Positions 15,020-22,764 of a stretch of DNA of 23,334 nucleotides are shown in pieces. Position 1 is the stretch's first letter. Every line of letters starts with the position of its first letter. The position numbers and the translations under genes were made by a program. Origin of the DNA: Promethearchaeota archaeon. GTDB lineage: Archaea; Asgardarchaeota; Lokiarchaeia; Sigynarchaeales; SOKP01. The stretch spans positions 1 to 23,334 of the forward strand of contig JAUWBH010000092.1 of the NCBI GenBank assembly GCA_030605085.1, written 5' to 3'. The notes beneath the pieces were generated by a model, which saw nothing but the letters and a program-made list of their open reading frames with translations, made no database searches and was not told where the DNA came from.

Positions 15020-15110
15020 GGACGCGCTTTTCATAGGTTAAATCATATTTTAATAACTTCGTCCTTTAATACTTCTTTCAATTTCTCAAAAAGTATTAAA
15101 ACTATTTTCT
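15010..15110 (+). promoter_or_regulatory. Putative transcription attenuator of the trp operon (regions 1-4)
   Basis: Four segments can pair in competing ways. Region 1, GCGCG (15010-15014), pairs with the end of region 2, CGCGC (15023-15027), enclosing the leader stop codon in the loop; TTTT follows at 15028-15031. Region 2, AAGGACG (15018-15024), also pairs perfectly with CGTCCTT at the start of region 3 (15060-15066). Region 3, TTTAATACTT (15065-15074), pairs over 10 bp with region 4, AAGTATTAAA (15091-15100), followed by CTATTTTCT. A ribosome stalled at the first two Trp codons would cover region 1, free region 2, favour 2:3 and so disturb 3:4 (read-through). A ribosome reaching the stop codon would cover region 2 and let 3:4 form (termination). 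Pairings are seen directly; the function is inferred. Confidence 0.68.
15065..15108 (+). terminator. Candidate attenuator terminator hairpin (3:4)
   Basis: A perfect 10-bp stem, TTTAATACTT (15065-15074) with AAGTATTAAA (15091-15100), has a 16-base pyrimidine-rich loop and is followed by a short T run (15105-15108). The stem is AT-rich and thus weak by itself, and the T run is short. In archaea the termination may rely on the T-rich sequence or on factor FttA acting on untranslated RNA. It lies before all trp genes and after the leader peptide. Confidence 0.45.
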
Positions 15111-15150
15111 AAATGTACGTTATTATATTGATCTCTAATATATTAAAGTC

Positions 15151-15167
15151 ACACATCTATTATGTGT
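15151..15167 (+). other. Small hairpin in the trp leader before orf84
   Basis: ACACAT (15151-15156) and ATGTGT (15162-15167) form a 6-bp stem with a 5-base loop about 30 bases before the GTG start of the first longer gene. No T run fits a terminator directly after it. It may be a translation-control or processing element; nothing more can be said. Confidence 0.3.
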
Positions 15168-15199
15168 TATTAAAATGAAATAAAAATATAAAAGAAAAA

Positions 15200-15454
15200 G
15201 TGAGTTTATTGGAAAAGAAAATAATATATGAAAATGTGGATTATAATCTTAATCTTCATGAAAAATCGATTTTAAATAATGGAGATAAGGAGGATATACT
15301 AAAAGATTTAGTATTCTATAAAGTAATAGAATTAATTAATGAGAGCAGATCTTATATGTTCGGACCTGAAAAAGCCGTTACTGCGAGATTCATTTCAAAA
15401 CACTATATAGATGTGTATAAGATCCTTAAAGAGATTATTAAAAAAGAAAAATGA
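15200..15454 (+). CDS. Unknown 84-residue protein, first longer gene of the trp operon
   Basis: A small, charged, mostly helical protein beginning MSLLEKKIIYENVDYN and ending in a Lys-rich helix (YKILKEIIKKEK). No known domain was recognised. It is not a chorismate mutase (no conserved Arg/Lys/Glu active-site pattern) and does not resemble bacterial TrpR or the TRAP or anti-TRAP proteins. The start is GTG at 15200. It sits between the attenuator and trpD, 15 bases before the trpD ATG and on the same transcript, so it would be controlled by the attenuator. Its position suggests a regulatory or accessory role in tryptophan synthesis, which is inference only. Confidence 0.55.
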   Translation: MSLLEKKIIYENVDYNLNLHEKSILNNGDKEDILKDLVFYKVIELINESRSYMFGPEKAVTARFISKHYIDVYKILKEIIKKEK

Positions 15455-15469
15455 TGAGAATTGAGTAAT

Positions 15470-16525
15470 ATGTCCGAAATAAATATTATTGAAGGATTAA
15501 GGAAAGTTATCAATAACGTTGATTTGACGGAAGGGGAGGCAGAAGACATTATGAGAGATATTATGAGCGGTAATGTTACAAATGCTCAATTAGGTGCTTT
15601 TCTCACGGCTCTAGCGATGAAAGGCGAAACTATTGAGGAGATCACTGGTTTTGCACGAATTATGAGAAAATTTGCTAATAGAATTCAACCCCAAGTTAAA
15701 GGGGATCTAATTGATACATGTGGTACTGGTGGTGACTCTATAAAAACCTTTAATATAAGTACTATCTCTGCGTTAGTAGTTGCAGGAGTTGGCGTTCCAG
15801 TTGCAAAGCATGGAAATAGAGCGGTGACAAGTAAATGTGGGAGTGCAGACCTTTTAGAAGGTTTGGGAGTGAATATTAGCTTAGATCCAGAAGGAGTTAA
15901 AAATTGCATCGAAAAAGTTGGAATCGGATTCATGTTTGCACCACTTTTTCATCCTGCTATGAAATATGCAATGCCAACAAGAAGAGAATTAAAAATTCGT
16001 ACTGTTTTTAATATACTTGGTCCGCTCACTAACCCTGCGAATGCAAAATGTCATACATTAGGTGTTTTTAAGAAAGAATTAGCTCCAGTCATGGCCAAAG
16101 TTCTCAAAGGACTCGATGCGAATCATGTGTTTACCGTTTATAATTCATGTGGCATTGATGAAGTTGCACCCGTAGGGATTAATTACATAACCGAATATCA
16201 TAATGGAAATCTTGAAACATATGCAATTACGAATGAAGATTTTAATTTAGCAGGGTGTTCGATAAATGATTTACTAGCCGGGAATCTTGAAGAGAATTTA
16301 AAAATCGCAGTTGACATTCTAAAAAATCGAAAGAATGGAGCAAAACTTAATACAGTACTAATGAATGCTGCATTAGCCCTTAAGAGTGCGAATATTGCGA
16401 GTGACTTTCAAGAAGGTGTTTCTATAGCAAAGAATTCTATAGAGTCTGGAAAGGCATTCGAAAAGTTAGAACGCTTTATCGAGGTTTCTGGTGGAGATAG
16501 AAACAAATTAGATAATTTAAAATAA
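15470..16525 (+). CDS. trpD: Anthranilate phosphoribosyltransferase
   Basis: TrpD joins anthranilate to PRPP, giving N-(5-phosphoribosyl)anthranilate, the second step from chorismate. The roughly 351-residue product is standard for the free-standing enzyme. It has DIMSGNVTNAQLGAFLTAL near the N-terminus, the PRPP loop DTCGTGGDSIKTFNIST, AKHGNRAVTSKCGSADLLE, FAPLFHPAMKYAMPTRRELKIRT, and FNILGPLTNPAN. An ATG at 15470 was chosen; a TTG at 15461 in the same frame would add three residues and is possible. The next gene, trpC, begins one base after the stop codon, so the genes are translationally coupled. No fusion to TrpG is present. Confidence 0.97.
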   Translation: MSEINIIEGLRKVINNVDLTEGEAEDIMRDIMSGNVTNAQLGAFLTALAMKGETIEEITGFARIMRKFANRIQPQVKGDLIDTCGTGGDSIKTFNISTISALVVAGVGVPVAKHGNRAVTSKCGSADLLEGLGVNISLDPEGVKNCIEKVGIGFMFAPLFHPAMKYAMPTRRELKIRTVFNILGPLTNPANAKCHTLGVFKKELAPVMAKVLKGLDANHVFTVYNSCGIDEVAPVGINYITEYHNGNLETYAITNEDFNLAGCSINDLLAGNLEENLKIAVDILKNRKNGAKLNTVLMNAALALKSANIASDFQEGVSIAKNSIESGKAFEKLERFIEVSGGDRNKLDNLK

Positions 16526-16526
16526 A

Positions 16527-17336
16527 ATGATCAACAAAATGATGCCTAATATTCTTTCAGAAATTTTTGAAAGTCGTAAGAAATCGCTAGTTGATCAACT
16601 TCAATCATTTCCATCAATAGAAATTGATGTTATAAACTATGAAAGAAAGAAATTAAGTGAAGCTATTAAAGCCCACAATGGAATTTCAATAATTTCTGAG
16701 ATTAAATCCGCATCTCCATCTCAAGGTGATATTCGGAAAGATATGAATATTACAGAAGTAGCTAATACAATGAAGGAGTCGGGGGTTATAGGCCTCAGTG
16801 TTCTTACCGAGCCAAACTACTTTAACGGCTCGTTTCTAAATTTATATTTGGCATTAAAAGAAACCTCTCTACCATGTTTAATGAAAGATTTTATTTTTAG
16901 TGATGCTCAATTCAAAATAGCTAAAGATTTGGGAGCTACCAATATCTTACTAATAAATCTGCTTGGAAATCTTGAAGAAATGTATGAATTAGCGCTAGAA
17001 TTTAATTTGGAGCCTTTAATCGAAATTCATGATATCGCAGAAATCAATGATTTGAATCATCTAAGAGAAATAGGTTTAAGACCAGCCTTGATTGGGGTAA
17101 ATAATAGAAATCTAAAAACTTTAGAAGTTGATTTAAACACATCTAAATTACTTATTCCAAAAGTTAAGAAATTATTTGAGGGCAAAATCACGGTAATTAG
17201 CGAAAGCGGAATAAATACAGTTGATGAGATTAAATTTCTCCAATCATGTGGAGCAGATGGTTTTTTAATTGGTTCATCAATAATGAAATCAAACGATATT
17301 AAACAAAAAATACTTCACTTAAGGGGGATTCATTAA
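16527..17336 (+). CDS. trpC: Indole-3-glycerol phosphate synthase
   Basis: TrpC closes the ring of CdRP to indole-3-glycerol phosphate, step four of the pathway. The 269-residue (beta/alpha)8 barrel shows the catalytic lysine region ISEIKSASPSQGDI, then CLMKDFIFSDAQ, LLINLLGN, PLIEIHDIAEI, IGVNNRNLKTLEVD and the phosphate-site ISESGI followed by ADGFLIGSSIM. Start ATG at 16527; two further ATGs in the next 15 bases are alternatives. It overlaps trpF by one base (TAATG). TrpC and TrpF are separate proteins here, unlike the enterobacterial fusion. Confidence 0.96.
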   Translation: MINKMMPNILSEIFESRKKSLVDQLQSFPSIEIDVINYERKKLSEAIKAHNGISIISEIKSASPSQGDIRKDMNITEVANTMKESGVIGLSVLTEPNYFNGSFLNLYLALKETSLPCLMKDFIFSDAQFKIAKDLGATNILLINLLGNLEEMYELALEFNLEPLIEIHDIAEINDLNHLREIGLRPALIGVNNRNLKTLEVDLNTSKLLIPKVKKLFEGKITVISESGINTVDEIKFLQSCGADGFLIGSSIMKSNDIKQKILHLRGIH

Positions 17337-17989
17337 TGGAGTATGTAAAGATTTGTGGTCTAAAAAGTTTTGAAGATATCCAATTATGTATTAATAATAA
17401 CGTAACTGCAGTTGGCTTTATCTATAATGTACCTGAATCTCCCAGAAATATGGAAGAATCCGAAATAAACAATATCCTTAAAAATATTTCTAAAGATATT
17501 AAGACTGTTTTGGTATTCAAACCTAAAAATATTCATGAAATCAAGGATTTTGCCGAAAAAATCAATACCAATCTCTATCAAATTCATGGTAATTTTAGTA
17601 TTAACGAATTAGATGAATTCCCAAAAAATTTAAGGAAAAAAATTATAGTTGGGCTTAAACTAAGTCATAGCAACAAATACTCCGTAATCAGTTTAATCAA
17701 TCAATTTCAAGACGGTTTTTTTGCATTCCTAATCGATAATAGTGAAGGACATGGTAAAGGATTAGATTTTGAGATAACGCGGGAAATTTTAAAATGTAGA
17801 AGTAAATCAAAAATAATACTCGCTGGTGGAATTGGAATTGAAAATGTAGAGAATATTATTAAAAATTTGGATCCCTATGGGATTGATGCTTCAAGTTCCT
17901 TGGAGAATGAGAAAGGCGTAAAAGATCCTTCAAAAATTGTACAATTTTTAAAAAAAATAACTCAAATAAAACAAGAAATCGTAATGTGA
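17336..17989 (+). CDS. trpF: Phosphoribosylanthranilate isomerase
   Basis: TrpF converts phosphoribosylanthranilate to CdRP by an Amadori rearrangement, step three. The 217-residue barrel begins with VKICGLKSFEDI (catalytic Cys in KICG) and has AVGFIYNVPESPR, QIHGN, and the segment FLIDNSEGHGKGLDF containing the acidic catalytic residue. It ends with ILAGGIGIENV and GIDASSSLE, which bind phosphate. Its start codon shares a base with the trpC stop. Six bases separate its stop from trpB. All motifs expected for activity appear to be present. Confidence 0.95.
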   Translation: MEYVKICGLKSFEDIQLCINNNVTAVGFIYNVPESPRNMEESEINNILKNISKDIKTVLVFKPKNIHEIKDFAEKINTNLYQIHGNFSINELDEFPKNLRKKIIVGLKLSHSNKYSVISLINQFQDGFFAFLIDNSEGHGKGLDFEITREILKCRSKSKIILAGGIGIENVENIIKNLDPYGIDASSSLENEKGVKDPSKIVQFLKKITQIKQEIVM

Positions 17990-17995
17990 TGTAAT

Positions 17996-19219
17996 ATGGA
18001 TTATGTTGGAAAATATCCAGATGATTTAGGAAAGTTTGGAGAATTTGGGGGCATATTCGCCCCAGAAATTCTAATGCCTGCTCTTAATGAGCTTACCAAA
18101 GCTTACAAAAAATATATCTTAGATGAGTCTTTCCAAGAAGAATTAACACAAATTCTTAAATATTATAGCGGGAGACCAACACCTTTATATTATGCAGCGA
18201 GATTAAGTAAAGATCTCGGTTGTAAAATTTATTTAAAAAGAGAAGATTTAAATCATGGTGGTGCTCATAAGATTAATAATGTTATGGGACAAGCTCTTCT
18301 CGCTAAAAAAATGGAAAAGACAAAATTGGTAGCAGAAACTGGAGCAGGACAGCATGGATTTGCAACTGCTATAGCTGGGGCATATTTTGGGATGGAAACT
18401 AAAGTATTTATGGGTGAAATTGATATAAAAAGACAAGCTTATAATGTTTATAGAATGCAACTCCTTGGAGCCGAAGTAGTTCCCGTTAAATCAGGCTCAA
18501 AAACATTAAAAGACGCTGTAAATGAGGGACTTAGATATTGGATTGCCAATGTCCACGATACACATTATTTAATGGGAAGCGTTGTAGGTCCTCATCCTTA
18601 CCCATTGATAGTAAGAGAATTTCAGAGAGTCATTGGAAAAGAAATGAAGCAACAAATTATTGAACTAGAGGGAAAGCTTCCAAATGCTATTATTGCATGT
18701 ATAGGTGGAGGTAGTAACGCTATTGGTGCCTTCTACGACTTTATTAATGATGAGGGAGTTCAATTAATTGGTGTGGAAGCTGCGGGAGAAGGAAAAAATA
18801 CTAAAAAACACTCAATTGCCTTAGGTTTGGGGAGAAAAGGAGTGCTTCATGGGTCATTAAGCTATCTTCTTCAAGATAAGTGGGGTCAAATTATTGAAAC
18901 TCATAGTATATCTGCTGGTCTAGATTATCCTGGAGTTGGACCCGAACATTGCTATTTAAAGGAATTGAATCGTTTGACAGTTGGAGATGCCACAGATATT
19001 GAAGCATTGAAGGCATTTAAGAAGCTTTCACTGCTTGAAGGAATCATACCTGCCCTTGAAAGCTCACACGCTTTGGCATATTTGGAAAAGATAAAAGACA
19101 ATTTCAATAAAAATGATGTAGTTATAGTTAATCTTTCTGGCTCAGGAAGTAAAGATTTAGCTATAGTGTCTGAGTATATTGAATTTAAAATTAATCCAAA
19201 AAATAATGCGAAATTATGA
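17996..19219 (+). CDS. trpB: Tryptophan synthase beta chain (TrpB1 type)
   Basis: TrpB condenses indole with L-serine using pyridoxal phosphate. The 407-residue protein has [18 protein letters not shown] at the N-terminus, the PLP lysine in [39 protein letters not shown], the phosphate-binding [10 protein letters not shown], and GVEAAGEG. The FGEFGG-APE start and the presence of a trpA gene mark it as TrpB1, the partner of TrpA, rather than the stand-alone TrpB2. Its stop overlaps the following methyltransferase start by four bases (ATGA). The synthase genes are split by that methyltransferase gene, which is unusual because trpB and trpA are normally adjacent. Confidence 0.97.
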   Translation: MDYVGKYPDDLGKFGEFGGIFAPEILMPALNELTKAYKKYILDESFQEELTQILKYYSGRPTPLYYAARLSKDLGCKIYLKREDLNHGGAHKINNVMGQALLAKKMEKTKLVAETGAGQHGFATAIAGAYFGMETKVFMGEIDIKRQAYNVYRMQLLGAEVVPVKSGSKTLKDAVNEGLRYWIANVHDTHYLMGSVVGPHPYPLIVREFQRVIGKEMKQQIIELEGKLPNAIIACIGGGSNAIGAFYDFINDEGVQLIGVEAAGEGKNTKKHSIALGLGRKGVLHGSLSYLLQDKWGQIIETHSISAGLDYPGVGPEHCYLKELNRLTVGDATDIEALKAFKKLSLLEGIIPALESSHALAYLEKIKDNFNKNDVVIVNLSGSGSKDLAIVSEYIEFKINPKNNAKL

Positions 19220-19845
19220 CAAAAGAAAAATATAATTCTTGGAGCGAATCTTACGATAGTGATAGTAATCCTACGAGGGATTTGGATAGTATAATTGTCC
19301 GTCAAATTGTTGAGCGCTATAATGGAAAGAGAATAGTTGAGATTGGTTGCGGTACTGGGAAAAACACAATACTATTATCAAAAATTGCATCACAAGTACA
19401 TGCTATTGACTTTTCTAAAGAAATGCTTGAAAAAACTAAGAAGAAGTTGAAGGACAAAATGAATATGAAATTCACTTCCACGGATATAAGAGAAAAGTGG
19501 CCGTGCGAAGATAGATCCACTGATGTTATAATGTGTAGCCTAGTATTAGAACATATCGAGAACTTGGATTTCATTTTTTCTGAAGCTAGTCGAATACTTG
19601 TAGGGTCAGGTGAGTTTTTTATTAATGAGTTTCACCCATATAGGCAATATCAGGGGAAAAAGGCTAACTATACAAAAAATGGTAAAAGAATTGAGATTAC
19701 ATCTTATGTTCATAATATATCTGAATTTGTAAATATTGCATTTAATAATAAGTTCAAATTGAATAAGATGGACGAATGGTGGTATGAAAAAGAAAGTGAA
19801 ACTACTCCAAGACTTATCACATTTATCTTTTCAAAAATAAAATAA
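19216..19845 (+). CDS. Class I SAM-dependent methyltransferase inside the trp operon
   Basis: The 209-residue protein has the methyltransferase fold signature: motif [12 protein letters not shown] (41-51), the acidic end of strand 2 in [10 protein letters not shown] (61-70), STDIREKWP, and the post-motif [14 protein letters not shown]. It belongs to the broad methyltransferase-11/25 group, acting on small molecules or other substrates that cannot be specified. The later part contains [11 protein letters not shown] and KNGKRIEIT, reminiscent of substrate-side segments in ubiE-like enzymes. The start ATG overlaps the trpB stop in ATGA, so it is translated together with trpB. It is followed after 34 bases by trpA. 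Operon position suggests a substrate related to indole, anthranilate or tryptophan, but this is inference. Confidence 0.85.
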   Translation: MTKEKYNSWSESYDSDSNPTRDLDSIIVRQIVERYNGKRIVEIGCGTGKNTILLSKIASQVHAIDFSKEMLEKTKKKLKDKMNMKFTSTDIREKWPCEDRSTDVIMCSLVLEHIENLDFIFSEASRILVGSGEFFINEFHPYRQYQGKKANYTKNGKRIEITSYVHNISEFVNIAFNNKFKLNKMDEWWYEKESETTPRLITFIFSKIK

Positions 19846-19879
19846 ATTAAGATATTGATATCAAAAATAAATAAATTTG

Positions 19880-20716
19880 ATGGAAATTATGGAAGAAAAC
19901 AGAATATTGAAATTTTTTAAAAAGAATAAATTTGAAAATAAAAAGATGTTTATGCCATTTTTAGTTGCTGGTGACCCACATATTGAAGAATTCAAAAGAT
20001 TGGCTTTAGCAATAGAACCTCATGCGGATATTCTTGAATTTGGTATACCTTTTTCTGATCCTATTGCCGATGGTCCGACCATCCAAGAAGCAAATGTCAG
20101 AGCTTTTAACGCTGGGATTAATACCAAATTAGCATTAGATGTTATAAAGGAGATAAGATCAAAAACAGAAAAGCCAATCGTAGTTCTGACATATTATAAT
20201 ATTCTCATTCAAGGAGCAGAAACTATAGAGGCTTCATTGGATAAAACTTTTAAAAATTTAAAAGATAGTGGTGTCGATGGTATTGTTATTGGAGATCTTC
20301 CTATTGAAGAAGCAGAATTAACGCTAAAAGTATGTGAGAAATATAACATTTTCCTAATATTTCTTGTTGCACCTTCAACTAATGAAAAACGCTTATCTAA
20401 GATATTAAAAAAAGCAAAAGGGTTCATATATTTGATATCTGTGATGGGTGTTACAGGAACAAGAGATACAGTAGCCCAAATTACTAAAGACACTTTAAAA
20501 AGGATAAAACAAACAACTAACAACATTCTCCCGGTGTTAGTTGGATTTGGAATTTCTAAACCAGAGCACGCGAGTACTATTGTAAAGGCTGGAGCGGATG
20601 GTATCATCGTAGGCTCTGCTATTGTTAATATTATTAAAAAAAACTTAAGTGATTTTGAAAAATTGGAACAAGAAATGGTGGAATTTGTTTCAAGTATAGA
20701 AAATTCCATAAAATAG
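19880..20716 (+). CDS. trpA: Tryptophan synthase alpha chain
   Basis: TrpA cleaves indole-3-glycerol phosphate to indole and glyceraldehyde 3-phosphate and passes indole to TrpB. The 278-residue barrel has FMPFLVAGDP, the catalytic Glu in ILEFGIPFSDP, the Asp in SDPIADGPTIQ, VVLTYYN, GVDGIVIGDLP, LIFLVAPST, YLISVMGVTG, VLVGFGIS and GADGIIVGSA. ATG at 19880 was chosen; TTG directly before it (19877) and ATG at 19889 are in frame. It lies 34 bases after the methyltransferase gene. All residues expected for catalysis are present. Confidence 0.96.
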   Translation: MEIMEENRILKFFKKNKFENKKMFMPFLVAGDPHIEEFKRLALAIEPHADILEFGIPFSDPIADGPTIQEANVRAFNAGINTKLALDVIKEIRSKTEKPIVVLTYYNILIQGAETIEASLDKTFKNLKDSGVDGIVIGDLPIEEAELTLKVCEKYNIFLIFLVAPSTNEKRLSKILKKAKGFIYLISVMGVTGTRDTVAQITKDTLKRIKQTTNNILPVLVGFGISKPEHASTIVKAGADGIIVGSAIVNIIKKNLSDFEKLEQEMVEFVSSIENSIK

Positions 20717-20746
20717 ATAGAAAAAATCATGAGTTAGGTTGTTAAA

Positions 20747-21259
20747 ATGAGAGATTATGGTCATACATGTTTATTAATTTTTGCCCAAGGCACTTGGAAA
20801 GGTCTTTATAAAGAAAGGCTTATAGGTGAAATCAAAAAAGAATTCATTTCAAACATGGACATAGATGAAATTGATCGTTGGAATGAGATATTTAAAGTTC
20901 CATTATTCAATCCAACAAGATTTGTAAACTTCGCGAAGGTCTGTGATGTCTGTTATCCGCTAATTAAAATTTTTGAGGAAAAGAAAGAGAATAATGATAG
21001 TTTAATCTTTTTTTCCCATAATATCCTTGGTTGGAAGGGAATGGAAAAATTTCTCCTCTTTATATTGGGCGAAGCTAATGTTAAAAAAATTTATTTTTTG
21101 GAATTGGATCAGGATTCTTACACAAAGGAAGCCAAAAATAGGATTCCAGAAATTATAGAGAATATTACTGATCAAAAGGTCAATAGGACTGAATTTTTTA
21201 AATTATTTGAAAATAAACAACTTAAATTTAGCACTTTATATGAAGTATCTAAGTATTAG
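20747..21259 (+). CDS. Unknown 170-residue protein between trpA and trpE
   Basis: A soluble alpha/beta-looking protein with no recognised family. Visible features are a strand at CLLIFAQGTW near the N-terminus, a CDVC pair in FAKVCDVCYPLI, a buried-looking SLIFFSHNILGWKG, the strand VKKIYFLELDQD, and a charged helical end. There is no signal peptide and no known catalytic motif. It is on the same strand as, and close to, its neighbours: 30 bases after trpA, and 12 bases before the trpE ATG, with the trpE ribosome site overlapping its end. The ATG at 20747 has only a weak upstream AGGTTG. Its place inside the operon suggests a tryptophan-related role, but none is proposed. Confidence 0.65.
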   Translation: MRDYGHTCLLIFAQGTWKGLYKERLIGEIKKEFISNMDIDEIDRWNEIFKVPLFNPTRFVNFAKVCDVCYPLIKIFEEKKENNDSLIFFSHNILGWKGMEKFLLFILGEANVKKIYFLELDQDSYTKEAKNRIPEIIENITDQKVNRTEFFKLFENKQLKFSTLYEVSKY

Positions 21260-21271
21260 GAGTTGAAAAGA

Positions 21272-22762
21272 ATGGAGTTTGATATACATATTGAGAAGAT
21301 AGGAGAGCTGGACGATATCTTCGGATTCTATAAGTATTTAGTGAATAAATACGACTTGAAAAAGCATGCTCTATTAGAGTCAGCGTCAGAGAATACAAAG
21401 GAAACCCTTTACAGTTTTATTGCACTTGACCCGGATTTTATGTTAGAAATCAATGAAGATAAATTCAAAATTTATGATATCACTACCGCAAGAGGAGAAA
21501 CTATTAAGGAATATCTGGAATCTAAAGACCCCGCCGAGGAGAGACCGCACAATCCACTTCCTTTCAAGGATAACGTGGATTATAATATGGTCGCTCTCGA
21601 TACCTTGAGCCATCTTACACCTTACTCTAACCTTCCCTTCACAGAATTATTCCCAAGAAACATATTCTATGGGGGAATGCTCGGATATATAGCCTATGAC
21701 GTAGTAGCGCCCTATGTAGGTTATAAATCTACAAGCGAATTTCCCGATGTTCTCATGGCGCTCTATACGAAGGTTTTAGTCTATTCCCATAGCTCGAATG
21801 CGCTATTTATGATTGATAATAGCATTGATGATTATTCAAAAGATAAGGATATACGTTATCAACTAAGTCTATTTAATAGAAATAATAAACCGAATGGAAA
21901 GAATGAAATTCCTTTGGATATCGAGGAGATTGACGAGTCTGGGTTTCGATCTAATACAAGCAAGAGCGCTCATGCAAAAATGATAGAGAAGACTAAAGAA
22001 TATATTTATGATGGAGACATTATACAAGCAGTTATATCCCGAAGGCTATATACTGAGAATAAAATAGACCCTATGAAGATTTACGAAGTTCTTAGGATAT
22101 TAAATCCCTCACAATATATGTACAATATTAATTTTGACAAGATAAAAATCATAGGCAGTAGCCCTGAAGCTCTAATTTCCAAAAATAAGGATATTCTTAA
22201 CACTGTTCCAATTGCCGGAACAATTAGGAGAGGCAAGACACCTGAAGAAGACCTAAAATTGGAAAAAGAATTACTAAATGATCCTAAAGAGCAAGCCGAA
22301 CACATCATGCTGGTCGATTTAGCGAGAAATGACCTTGCTAAAGTCTCATATCCTGGCTCTGTTGACACTTATGAATTAATCACTATTCAAAAATATCAAA
22401 AAGTTCAGCATATTGTAAGTAAAGTTAGAAGTAGGACTCCCTTAGACGGATATCAAGTATTAAAGAGCATTTTCCCTGCGGGCACTCTCACAGGAGCACC
22501 TAAAAAACGTGCAATGAAAATAATTCAAGAATTAGAAACAGAGAATCGTTCGATTTATGGGGGTGCAATCGGATATTTCAGTTTCAACGGCGATCTTGCA
22601 ATGGCCATAGCTATTAGAACATTATTCGGTAAAGGAAGTAAATATTTTGCTCAAGCTGGGGGAGGGATTGTAGCAGATTCTCAACCTGAACAAGAATTTC
22701 GTGAGACTTATAACAAATTATATAGCGTATTAAAATCAATAAATATTGCAGAGGCAAAATAA
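21272..22762 (+). CDS. trpE: Anthranilate synthase component I
   Basis: TrpE, with the TrpG glutamine amidotransferase, converts chorismate to anthranilate. The 496-residue protein has the tryptophan feedback-site motif LLES in ALLESASEN near the N-terminus, then the chorismate-binding signatures DIIQAVISRRL, GSSPEALI, PIAGTIRRG, DLARNDL, VQHIVSKV, FPAGTLTGAPKKRAM, and GGAIGYFSFNGD. I set the start at ATG 21272 because GGAG (21259-21262) lies nine bases before it; the in-frame TTG at 21263 abuts that site and is too close. Base composition of its first part is distinctly GC-richer than neighbouring genes (two 60-base blocks, 21541-21660, counted 45% and 40%). The LLES site suggests allosteric inhibition by tryptophan in addition to attenuation. 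Confidence 0.96.
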   Translation: MEFDIHIEKIGELDDIFGFYKYLVNKYDLKKHALLESASENTKETLYSFIALDPDFMLEINEDKFKIYDITTARGETIKEYLESKDPAEERPHNPLPFKDNVDYNMVALDTLSHLTPYSNLPFTELFPRNIFYGGMLGYIAYDVVAPYVGYKSTSEFPDVLMALYTKVLVYSHSSNALFMIDNSIDDYSKDKDIRYQLSLFNRNNKPNGKNEIPLDIEEIDESGFRSNTSKSAHAKMIEKTKEYIYDGDIIQAVISRRLYTENKIDPMKIYEVLRILNPSQYMYNINFDKIKIIGSSPEALISKNKDILNTVPIAGTIRRGKTPEEDLKLEKELLNDPKEQAEHIMLVDLARNDLAKVSYPGSVDTYELITIQKYQKVQHIVSKVRSRTPLDGYQVLKSIFPAGTLTGAPKKRAMKIIQELETENRSIYGGAIGYFSFNGDLAMAIAIRTLFGKGSKYFAQAGGGIVADSQPEQEFRETYNKLYSVLKSINIAEAK

Positions 22763-22764
22763 CG

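Noticed and set aside
15200..15454. Chorismate mutase or TrpR-like repressor in the trp operon
   Set aside because: The sequence lacks the active-site pattern of chorismate mutase and the helix-turn-helix of TrpR.
20209..20730. 173-residue antisense frame under trpA
   Set aside because: It is a shadow of the trpA coding frame; composition and motifs belong to trpA.
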